Below are positions 32,519-38,593 of a DNA stretch of 45,846 nt, in pieces. The DNA is taken from the NCBI GenBank assembly GCA_016190145.1, contig JACPRD010000215.1:1-45846 (forward strand). Direction: 5' to 3'. Each line of letters opens with the position of its first letter. The first letter of the stretch is position 1. Origin of the DNA: Planctomycetota bacterium. GTDB taxonomy: Bacteria; Planctomycetota; MHYJ01; WSZJ01. The notes under the pieces were generated by a model. The model saw only the letters and a list, made by a program, of their open reading frames with translations, was not told where the DNA came from and searched no databases. A program made the translations under genes and the position numbers.

Positions 32519-33540
32519 GCGAAACGTCCGGCACCTGCGCGGCGTGCGGCCGCACCTATCTTTCGCGGGTCGGGGTTTTCCGCGACGACGCGGCGTGTCC
32601 GTCGTGCGGGAAGCCGATCTGCTCGGCGTGCTGGGGCGAGAAGATCATCTACTGCCAGGAGCACGAAGAGGTACCGGTGGCGCAGCTTGTGGACGCGCCG
32701 AAGCCGGGGGCGGTGCCGCCGGCGGAGATTCCGCCGGGGGCGGTGGCGCGGCAGACGGCGCGGGAGATGGAGGAGGGGTTTCTCTCGCGCGTGAGGAAGA
32801 ACTTCCGGCAACTGGGGGGGATTTTCAACCCGGTGGACGGCCGGTGGTACGACGTGGTGGAGCGGAACATCGCGGAGTACGTAGTGGACCTCGGAGCGGA
32901 GGCCGCGAAGAACGCGGTGCGCGACAAGGCGAAGTCGGGGTTCAACGAGATTCTCGCGGGGATGCCGACGAACCGCGCGGCGGTGTGCGACGTGTTCACG
33001 CGCGATTTCCTCGGGGCGCGCCAGCGCCGGGTGAGCCTGGCGGGCGCTTCCCTGTCGGCCCTCGACGAACTCGTGACGCCCGGCTGGAGCGCGCGGCCGC
33101 TCGGGTTCACGGCCGTGACGGCCGCGCAGAGGCGCCTCGTGACCGACGCCGGCGTTTTCTACTACCTGTGCTACTTCTCGACGACGGGGTGGTCGCAGGA
33201 GGCGCGCGACCTGCTGGCCAACGGACCGAACTTCGTCGCGTGCCTCGTGGAGAAGCAGGGGGACGCGTGGCGGATCGCGGCGAAGGACGACGGCCGCTGG
33301 GGGGACGCGCTGGCGGTGTACGATCTGGAGACGTACGCGGAGAAGAGGGAGCGGGTGGCGGCGTTCGTGAAGAGGAACACGTACGAGCTGCTGATGGACC
33401 GTGTGACGGACCGGTTCGTGTGCGAGAAGACGGGGTTGCCGCTGGACGTGGTGAGGGCGGCGTTCAGGGATGCGGCGAACGATCCGTTCCTGCATTTGAC
33501 GGAGGATCCGGACCAGTTCCGGCTGTCCAGGGTTTACTAG
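32515..33540 (+). CDS. Cross-brace zinc-finger protein of the ESCRT-like cluster
   Basis: 341 residues. The N-terminus has eight metal-ligand candidates: C8, C11, C28, C31, C36, C39, C47 and H50 (CxxC, CxxC, CxxC, CxxH). The spacing allows two zinc ions in a cross-brace, as in RING, FYVE or B-box-like fingers; I cannot tell which. A proline-rich linker follows, then a helical region (RQTAREMEEGFLSRVRKNFRQL, DLGAEAAKNAVRDKAKSGFNEIL) and a mixed C-terminal domain with VFYYLCYFSTTGW and FVKRNTYELLMDRVTDRFVCEKTGLP. No enzymatic motif. Translation is coupled to the SPFH/propeller gene by ATGA. In eukaryotes and Asgard archaea ESCRT links to ubiquitin-related proteins, but nothing here proves such a role. 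Confidence 0.75.
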   Translation: MSETSGTCAACGRTYLSRVGVFRDDAACPSCGKPICSACWGEKIIYCQEHEEVPVAQLVDAPKPGAVPPAEIPPGAVARQTAREMEEGFLSRVRKNFRQLGGIFNPVDGRWYDVVERNIAEYVVDLGAEAAKNAVRDKAKSGFNEILAGMPTNRAAVCDVFTRDFLGARQRRVSLAGASLSALDELVTPGWSARPLGFTAVTAAQRRLVTDAGVFYYLCYFSTTGWSQEARDLLANGPNFVACLVEKQGDAWRIAAKDDGRWGDALAVYDLETYAEKRERVAAFVKRNTYELLMDRVTDRFVCEKTGLPLDVVRAAFRDAANDPFLHLTEDPDQFRLSRVY

Positions 33541-33569
33541 GACAGGGGTGGCCGGCGGGCGAAGGACAG

Positions 33570-33657
33570 TTTTGAATTATGAATTTTGAATGTTGAATTG
33601 AGGGTGGCCCCGGGGGCTCCCACAATTCATAATTCAAAATTCATCATTCAAAATTAG
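33570..33657. repeat. AT-rich inverted heptamer element, TTTTGAA/AATTCAT family
   Basis: Left arm 33570-33597: TTTTGAA, TTATGAA, TTTTGAA, TGTTGAA. Right arm 33623-33657: CAATTCA, TAATTCA, AAATTCA, TCATTCA, AAATTAG. The loop is GC-rich (GGTGGCCCCGGGGGCTCCC). The arms are very AT-rich for this genome. The element fills the 163-bp gap between the zinc-finger and the first coiled-coil gene of the cluster. The transcript would fold into a long stem. Confidence 0.93.
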
Positions 33658-33703
33658 CCGTTTGACATGCCGCAGGGAACGACATCGGATTTCAGGACAC
33701 GAG

Positions 33704-34366
33704 ATGATCCTCGACCGAATCAAGAAGCTGATGGGCCTCGGAAGCCTCCCCGACGAGGTCGCGCCGATCTACCGCGGCGCGAAGTCGGAGCGCGAGGCGC
33801 TCGAGATGCTCAAGGACGCCCGCCGGCGCGACGAGGACCGCAGGAACCGCGCGCTCGAGGACGTCGAGATCCTCCAGACCAAAGAGTCCGACCTGATGGA
33901 GGACGGCAAAAAGGAGACCGACCAGAACCGCCGCCTCGGCCTCGCCCGCAAGATCAAGGACCTCCGCTGGAAAGTCGAAGAGATCGAGGCGAAGGTCGAG
34001 AACATCTTCAACAAGCGCATCCGCATCTACAAAGAGCACATCGCCTCCCTCGAAACGCTCGTCCACCTCGCCGAGGAGCCGCTTCCCACCACGAAGCAAC
34101 TCGAAGAGGCGGCGATCAAGGCGAAGGAGAAGCGCGAGGACCTCGACCGGACGGTTGCGATGGCCGAGGGGATGGGGATGGACAAGTCGACGGAGCCGGT
34201 CATCGACGAAGAGGAGCGCGCGATTCTCGAGGAGTTCCAGAAGCACGAGGAGGCGAAGATCGAGCAGCACGAGAACCTGCCCGAGTTCGCGCCGCGCGAG
34301 AAGAAGAAGGAGAGCAAGGCGAAGGAGACGCCGGCGGGGGACGAGGAAGAGGAGATGCTCGAATGA
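33704..34366 (+). CDS. Coiled-coil protein, ESCRT-III/PspA-like (paralogue 1)
   Basis: 220 residues, almost wholly helical. A short N-terminal amphipathic start (ILDRIKKLMGLGS) precedes a basic helical hairpin (DARRRDEDRRNRALEDVEILQTK, then RRLGLARKIKDLRWKVEEIEAKVENIF), later helices and an acidic tail ending in EEEEMLE. Basic front half, acidic back half, about 220 residues and no membrane helix match the ESCRT-III superfamily (Snf7, CHMP, PspA, Vipp1). The element GKKETDQNRRLGLARKI is shared in outline with the next two proteins. It lacks the GLKxxE motif seen at the ends of the other three. ATG 33704 has AGGA 7 bp upstream. The stop overlaps the next ATG. The sequence evidence for this one alone is moderate; the context strengthens it. 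Confidence 0.65.
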   Translation: MILDRIKKLMGLGSLPDEVAPIYRGAKSEREALEMLKDARRRDEDRRNRALEDVEILQTKESDLMEDGKKETDQNRRLGLARKIKDLRWKVEEIEAKVENIFNKRIRIYKEHIASLETLVHLAEEPLPTTKQLEEAAIKAKEKREDLDRTVAMAEGMGMDKSTEPVIDEEERAILEEFQKHEEAKIEQHENLPEFAPREKKKESKAKETPAGDEEEEMLE

Positions 34367-35019
34367 GCGCAGCCGAGATTTTCGACTGGCTGTTCAAGCG
34401 CCGCCGCAGGCTGACGGACTTCAAGCCCGAGGAGCTGCGGCGGGAGGAGAAGCGGCTGGAGATCCGCGAGAATCAGCTGGTCTCGCAGCAGGAGAAGCTG
34501 GACCGCGAGAAGGAGGACATTTTCCAGCAGGGCGCGAAGACGAAGTCGATCGTGCGGCGGAGGCTGTACGCGCGGCGGTTCAACGACCTGATGAGCCGGA
34601 TCCGGCTGATGGACCGCGAGCTGAACAGGGTGTCGAAGGAGGTCATGACGCTCTCGCGGATCCGGGCGCTGATCGAGAGGACGAAGAATCCGAAGTCGGT
34701 GACGGGCATCCTGAACAACATGACGGAGGCGCACATGGACCAGCTCCAGGCGCTTCTCGAGGACGACAAGATCGGCGAGGAGTTCTACCTGCAGAAGCTG
34801 GACGGGCTGCTGGGTGTCGCGGCGGATCCGGCGTACGACGCGGCGGACGTCGGCTCCGAGGGTCTGGAGGTGCTGAAGACCTGGGAGGCGATGGACGAGG
34901 GCGAGATGGAGTTCGACGAAGGGTTGAAGCAGGCGGAGACGGGGCAGAAGCAGGCGGGGCGGCCGGAGCGCGGGGAGAAGGAGCCGGAGGAGCGCGAGGA
35001 GCCGGAGGCGGACGGGTAG
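34363..35019 (+). CDS. Coiled-coil protein, ESCRT-III-like (paralogue 2)
   Basis: 218 residues. The N-terminus (AEIFDWLFKRRRRLTDFKPEEL) is strongly basic; a long helical hairpin follows with GAKTKSIVRRRLYARRFNDL at its turn (57-76), then a shorter helix set. It is a clear paralogue of the protein at 35273: RELNRVSKEVMTLSRIRALI versus RDLNRMSKEAITIAAVRMAI, ALLEDDKIGEEFYLQKL versus RLLEDDKISYDLYMERL, and EVLKTWEAMDEGE versus ELLDIWQKLDEGE. Near the end is FDEGLKQAE (184-192) with MIM1-like spacing ExxFxxGLxxA. A Glu/Lys/Pro-rich tail follows. This overall plan suits an ESCRT-III subunit recruited by the MIT domain of the AAA ATPase. Start overlaps the previous stop (ATGA). Confidence 0.7.
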   Translation: MSAAEIFDWLFKRRRRLTDFKPEELRREEKRLEIRENQLVSQQEKLDREKEDIFQQGAKTKSIVRRRLYARRFNDLMSRIRLMDRELNRVSKEVMTLSRIRALIERTKNPKSVTGILNNMTEAHMDQLQALLEDDKIGEEFYLQKLDGLLGVAADPAYDAADVGSEGLEVLKTWEAMDEGEMEFDEGLKQAETGQKQAGRPERGEKEPEEREEPEADG

Positions 35020-35022
35020 GGC

Positions 35023-35255
35023 GTCGAGGGTTGAGGGTCGAGGATCGAGAAGGGCCGTGATCGAGGTTTGCGGTCGGGGATTGGCCCCGGCGCCGAGTGT
35101 GCTGTCGTGTTGCGAAGGCGATCGTCCGGTTTGCTTGAGGAGACCCAGGACGTACGGGGGACGGGCGGCAAGGTCGGCGCCGAGCGCTCCCGAACGGAAT
35201 CCACGCCGATCACTGCTTTTCTCAACCTTCGACCCTCGACCCTGAACGCTCGCCC
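35023..35255. repeat. Inverted heptamer element, GTCGAGG/GTTGAGG family (copy 2)
   Basis: Left arm 35023-35050: GTCGAGG, GTTGAGG, GTCGAGG, ATCGAGA. Right arm 35221-35255: CTCAACC, TTCGACC, CTCGACC, CTGAACG, CTCGCCC. Read inward, the arms are followed by GAGAAGGGCCGTGATCG on the left and GAGAAAAGCAGTGATCGGC on the right, matching GAGAAAGGCGCAGATCGGC of copy 1. The centre of about 150 bp has no recognisable gene. It separates two closely related ESCRT-like genes. Confidence 0.9.
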
Positions 35256-35272
35256 CCACCCGGAGCCCCCGC

Positions 35273-35881
35273 ATGTCGATCATCGACCTGTTCAAGCGGC
35301 CGAAACGGATCACCGACCTCAAGCTCGAGGAGGTCCGGCGCGAGGAGGCGCGGCTCGGCCTGCGGGAGACGCAGGCGATCGCGCGGCTCGAGCAGATGGA
35401 GCGCGACAAGGAGGAGCTGTTCCGCCGGGGGTTCAAGCTCAAGAGCCCGGTGCGGCGGAAGCAGCTCGCGCGGCAGTTCGAGCAGAAGAAGAACGAGATC
35501 GGACTGGCGGAGCGCGACCTGAACCGGATGTCGAAGGAGGCGATCACGATCGCCGCGGTGCGGATGGCGATCCAGCGGAAGGAGGACCAGAAGAAAGGGA
35601 TCCTCTCGATCCTACACCTGGCGGAGGAGGGGGAGATCCAGCGGCTGCTCGAGGACGACAAGATCTCCTACGACCTCTACATGGAGCGGCTGGGAGCGAT
35701 CGCCGAGTCGTCGAAGGACACGGAAGGCAACATCATCAACGAGGTCGGGCAGGAGGGGGCGGAGCTGCTCGACATCTGGCAGAAGCTGGACGAGGGCGAA
35801 ATCGACTCGCTGGACGCGGGACTCAAGCTCGCGGAGAAGAAAGCCAAGGAGAAGCCGCTCCCTGAAGAAGAAACCGAATGA
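35273..35881 (+). CDS. Coiled-coil protein, ESCRT-III-like (paralogue 3)
   Basis: 202 residues. The start (MSIIDLFKRPKRITDLKLEEVRR... in outline) is basic and may insert in a membrane. The hairpin turn reads GFKLKSPVRRKQLARQFEQK. Helices continue through RLLEDDKISYDLYMERLGAIAE and INEVGQEGAELLDIWQKLDEGE. The motif LDAGLKLAE (180-188) lies near the C-terminus, before a tail with PLPEEETE. The nearest relative in the window is the protein at 34363. ATG 35273 lies just after the repeat element, with a CGGAGCC-like ribosome site. The next gene begins 7 bp downstream. Together with the other coiled-coil proteins it is a likely polymer-forming subunit; alternatively it could be a PspA-type protein. 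Confidence 0.7.
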   Translation: MSIIDLFKRPKRITDLKLEEVRREEARLGLRETQAIARLEQMERDKEELFRRGFKLKSPVRRKQLARQFEQKKNEIGLAERDLNRMSKEAITIAAVRMAIQRKEDQKKGILSILHLAEEGEIQRLLEDDKISYDLYMERLGAIAESSKDTEGNIINEVGQEGAELLDIWQKLDEGEIDSLDAGLKLAEKKAKEKPLPEEETE

Positions 35882-35888
35882 TCCTGCG

Positions 35889-36386
35889 ATGAGGGTCGCG
35901 ACCTCGGGCGACGGCACCGTCGCGCTGTGGACCGCTTCCCGATACAAGCCCGACGCGGACCTCCGCGCCGCGTGGGGGAAGCTGTTTCGATGGGCGGCGT
36001 GGCTGGCGGCGCTGCCTTCGTTCGGTCTCCTGATCTGGAGCGTGTTGGCGTACAGGGGGATCCAGGCGCCGACGGAGAAGCAGACGCTGGTGTACTTCGT
36101 ACAGGACTACGTCGCGGCGTGCGGCATCGGGATCACGGCGCTGTTCGCCTCGATCGCGCTGCCGCGCACGAAGAAACGGGACGTCGCGGTGCTGTTCGGC
36201 GGCTGCGTCGCGGCGGTGCTCGCGGTTTACTCGCCGGAGCTCGTCCGCGCGGCGCATGCGCTTCGCCGGACCATCCCGCACACCGCGCTCGTCGCGCTCC
36301 TGTTCCCCCAGGCGCTCGTGCTGCTCGCGGCGTGCGCGGCGGTGCTGGGGCGGAAGCGCCGGTCGCGGCCGGAAGGGAGCGATTAG
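35889..36386 (+). CDS. Four-TM membrane protein of unknown function, in the ESCRT-like cluster
   Basis: 165 residues with four likely membrane helices (about 34-55, 75-91, 99-115 and 132-153). The first 30 residues are soluble, and the end is basic (GRKRRSRPEG), so both ends are probably cytoplasmic. No catalytic or binding motif stands out. It is tightly set between the third coiled-coil protein (7 bp) and the AAA ATPase (2 bp), so a membrane anchor or receptor for the complex is plausible. I do not recognise a family. Confidence 0.75.
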   Translation: MRVATSGDGTVALWTASRYKPDADLRAAWGKLFRWAAWLAALPSFGLLIWSVLAYRGIQAPTEKQTLVYFVQDYVAACGIGITALFASIALPRTKKRDVAVLFGGCVAAVLAVYSPELVRAAHALRRTIPHTALVALLFPQALVLLAACAAVLGRKRRSRPEGSD

Positions 36387-36388
36387 CG

Positions 36389-37606
36389 ATGGACCTGTAC
36401 TCTCCGATCAAACAGTCGCTGACGAAGGCGAAGGAGCTGTACGACGCGCGCGACTTCGACAAGGCGGCGGCGCTGTACGACAAGGCGGCGAGCCTGATGT
36501 CGATCTACGCGGAGCAAGCGATCGGGCGCGACGCGGAGATGCGGCGGCGGAAGAAGGCGATGGAGTACCGGGAGATCGCGAAGAAGCTCCGGAGCGGGGA
36601 ATTCGAGCCGGCGGCGAAGGGCGGGGACGAGAACGGGGACGCGGCGCCCGCGGCGGCGCCGGCGGAGGGGAAGGCGGCCAAGGCGCAGGGCGAGATCAAG
36701 GGGGCGGTGCTCGGGCTCATCAAGTACTCGTCGATCACGTGGAACGACATCGGCGGGCTGGAGCCGACGAAGGAGGAGATCAAGTACGCGCTGGGGATCA
36801 CGCTCGCGAAGCAACCTCCGGGGGTAACGCTTTCCGCGTGGACGAACATCCTGTTCTACGGCCCGCCCGGCACCGGCAAGACTCTGCTCGCGGCGGCGAC
36901 GTCGCACGCGATCCGGAATTCGGACGACGTGCAGAGCGTGTTCTTCAACGTGAAGGTCTCCTCGGTGCTTTCGAAGTATTTCGGAGAGTCGTCGAAGATC
37001 ATCTCGGAACTCTACGGGACGGCGCGCGACACGTCGCCGGCGGTGATCTTCCTCGACGAATTCGAATCGATCGGGGGGAAGCGGGACGAGCAGGACACGG
37101 GGCCGGAGCGGCGCATCCTGTCGACGCTGCTGTCGGAGCTCGACGGGATGGAGGCGAAGGGGCGCCGGGACATCTACGTGCTCACGATCGCCGCGACGAA
37201 CCGCCCGTGGGACCTCGACGCCGCGGTGCTGAGCCGGTTCGAGAAGAAGATCCTGATTCCCCTGCCGGACCTCACCGCGCGGCGGGCGATCCTCCAGATT
37301 CACCTGGAAAAGCGCGGCTTCAAGGTGGAGACCGACCTGACCGACCTCGCGCGAGCGAGCGAGGGCTACAGCGGCCGCGAGATCGAGCGGCTGTGCAAGG
37401 AGGTCACGACGCGGATGGTGGCGGAGATGAACCGCGAGGTGCCGGGGCTGATCGACAAGGGGCTCGACGAGGTGCGCAAGCACCAGCTGCGCGTGCGCGC
37501 GCTGACGCAGGCCGATTTCCAGCGCGCGATGGCGAAGATCCATCCGCAGACGACGCCGTCGGACGTGAAGAGATACAACGAGTGGAAGGAGGCTCAGGTC
37601 GAGTGA
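36389..37606 (+). CDS. Vps4/CdvC-like AAA ATPase with N-terminal MIT-like domain
   Basis: 405 residues. Residues 5-70 look like an MIT domain: KQSLTKAKELYDARDFDKAA then LYDKAASLM and a last helix KKAMEYREIAKKLRSG, the three-helix pattern of Vps4, CdvC and spastin. After a Gly/Ala-rich linker (71-105), the AAA module starts at ITWNDIGGLEPTKEEIKYAL. Walker A is GPPGTGKT (158-165), the pore loop KYFGES (196-201; KWMGES in Vps4), Walker B VIFLDEFES (219-227), sensor-1 AATNRPWDLD (268-277), and the arginine-finger strand SRFEKKILIPLPDL (282-295), close to Vps4 RRFEKRIYIPLP. The ending DFQRAMAKIHPQTTPSDVKRYNEW resembles the Vps4/CdvC C-terminal helix; the eukaryotic beta-domain is absent, as in archaeal CdvC. 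One Arg replaces the usual pair at 282-283. It is likely a disassembly motor for the coiled-coil proteins around it. Confidence 0.85.
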   Translation: MDLYSPIKQSLTKAKELYDARDFDKAAALYDKAASLMSIYAEQAIGRDAEMRRRKKAMEYREIAKKLRSGEFEPAAKGGDENGDAAPAAAPAEGKAAKAQGEIKGAVLGLIKYSSITWNDIGGLEPTKEEIKYALGITLAKQPPGVTLSAWTNILFYGPPGTGKTLLAAATSHAIRNSDDVQSVFFNVKVSSVLSKYFGESSKIISELYGTARDTSPAVIFLDEFESIGGKRDEQDTGPERRILSTLLSELDGMEAKGRRDIYVLTIAATNRPWDLDAAVLSRFEKKILIPLPDLTARRAILQIHLEKRGFKVETDLTDLARASEGYSGREIERLCKEVTTRMVAEMNREVPGLIDKGLDEVRKHQLRVRALTQADFQRAMAKIHPQTTPSDVKRYNEWKEAQVE

Positions 37607-37610
37607 CCTC

Positions 37611-37733
37611 GGCCGCGAAGCGGCCCCCTTCAACTTTACCTTCCCCTTTACCTTTCCCTGTTGTTCGAACGGCCGAAGGGCAGGGAAAGGTGAAGGGGAA
37701 GGTAAAGGTAAAGGGGCGCGGCTGACGCCGCGC
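37611..37733. repeat. REP-like element: long hairpin between two small GC hairpins (copy 2)
   Basis: Arms 37625-37660 and 37681-37716 (36 bp, about three mismatches) share almost all their sequence with copy 1 at 30339-30462. The outer hairpins are GGCCGC-GAA-GCGGCC (37611-37625) and GCGCGGC-TGAC-GCCGCGC (37716-37733). It begins 5 bp after the stop of the AAA ATPase. On RNA it would make a strong fold between the ATPase and the last coiled-coil gene, so it could end or protect the mRNA. Confidence 0.93.
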
Positions 37734-37752
37734 GTCGGGCCGGACCTGAGGC

Positions 37753-37758
37753 TATAAT
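37753..37758 (+). promoter_or_regulatory. Candidate -10 box (TATAAT) for the last cluster gene
   Basis: GAGGCTATAATTCC contains a perfect TATAAT, 31 bp before ATG 37790, with AGGA at 37778-37781 as ribosome site. A -35 box is not obvious in the GC-rich repeat end upstream. The same GCTATAAT word occurs on the minus strand before the kinase at 41518 and, as TATGAT, at 23234. It suggests this gene can be made separately from the rest of the cluster. Confidence 0.5.
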
Positions 37759-37789
37759 TCCAGCAACTCCAGAGACCAGGAACCCACCG

Positions 37790-38386
37790 ATGGGCATCTT
37801 CAAGTCGAAGGAAGAGAAACGCATCGAGCGCGACCTCGAGGTCCGCAAGGGCATCAATTCGATCAAGCGGAACCTGAAGGAGATGGACAAGCACTCGAAG
37901 GAGTACATCGACAAGGCCAAGAAGGCCAAGCGGATCGGGGACGACGCGCAGCTCAAGTTCATCAAGGCCGCGCTCAAGAAGACCGCGCTCTCGAAGAAGC
38001 TCCGCGAGCGGCAGCTTCTTTCGCTCGAGACCGCCATGCAGATCAAGAACCAGGCCGAGTCCGACGGCGAGTTTGCCAAGGCGATGATGGAAGTTTCAAA
38101 GTCCATCTCCGAGGTCTACGGCGCGACGGACCTCGCCAAGACGCAGCGCAATTTCGAGAAGGCGCTCCTGCAGGCCGAGACGCTCCAGGACCGCATGCAG
38201 ATCTTCGTCGAGATGACGTCGGAGTCGCTGTCCTCCGCGGACGAGGAGGCGGAGAAGATCCTGAGCGACAAGGACATCGACCGGATGATCGACGAAGAGG
38301 CGGTGCACGAGGAGAAGAGCGGGCTGGACAAGGAGATCCAGAAGGGGCTGAAGGAGATCGAGGAGGAGCTGGGGAAGGAGCCGTAG
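37790..38386 (+). CDS. ESCRT-III (Snf7/CHMP)-like protein, paralogue 4
   Basis: 198 residues, the closest ESCRT-III match of the four. Start MGIFKSKEEKRIERDLE mirrors CHMP MGLFGKxK starts. Basic helices 1-2 follow (NSIKRNLKEMDKHSKEYIDK, AKKAKRIGDDAQLKFIKAAL), then LLSLETAMQIKNQ, AMMEVSKSISEVYGATDLAKT and EKALLQAETLQDRMQIFVEM, in the position of the CHMP helices that read MQMKNQ, MQSLVKVPEIAATM and MRELSKEMMKAG. An acidic helix (SADEEAEKILSDKDIDRMIDEEA) and a final DKEIQKGLKEIEEEL complete it. The last part has MIM1 spacing, DxxIxxGLxxI, at 180-190. It should polymerise on membranes and be taken apart by the ATPase at 36389. A PspA-like role is the main alternative. Confidence 0.78.
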   Translation: MGIFKSKEEKRIERDLEVRKGINSIKRNLKEMDKHSKEYIDKAKKAKRIGDDAQLKFIKAALKKTALSKKLRERQLLSLETAMQIKNQAESDGEFAKAMMEVSKSISEVYGATDLAKTQRNFEKALLQAETLQDRMQIFVEMTSESLSSADEEAEKILSDKDIDRMIDEEAVHEEKSGLDKEIQKGLKEIEEELGKEP

Positions 38387-38561
38387 CGCGGGGCGGCGTG
38401 CCGGCGCGCCGTCCGGACCGGGATCCCGTCGACGAGAGCGAGGGGCGCGCGCCCTGCCGCGATTTCCCGCGTTCCATCGCCAGCTCCAGGACCCGGCGCT
38501 CGCCGGCGTCGTCCGGAAGGCCGCCGCCCGTTTCCGCTTCGACGTCCAGTAACTTCGCGCG

Positions 38562-38588
38562 GAACGAGAAACGAGTCACGTCGAACGG
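38562..38588. repeat. Short heptamer array, AACGAGA family, in a 207-bp gap
   Basis: Units GAACGAG and AAACGAG, then the degenerate TCACGTC and GAACGGC, end just before the 3' end of the Ser/Thr kinase gene. The rest of the gap (38387-38561) is GC-rich. On the minus strand it reads FDVTRFSFRAKLLDVEAETGGG and onward for some 60 codons with no start codon or known domain, so it may be a decayed gene end, but I cannot support a call. Confidence 0.65.
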
Positions 38589-38593
38589 CTTTT

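Noticed and set aside
36389-37606. AAA ATPase as FtsH or Cdc48
   Set aside because: No protease domain and only one AAA module; the pore loop and RFEKKILIPLP strand fit the Vps4 class better.
38387-38561. Possible minus-strand gene fragment reading FDVTRFSFRAKLLDVEAE
   Set aside because: No start codon, no recognisable domain, and part of it is heptamer DNA; not enough to call a gene.
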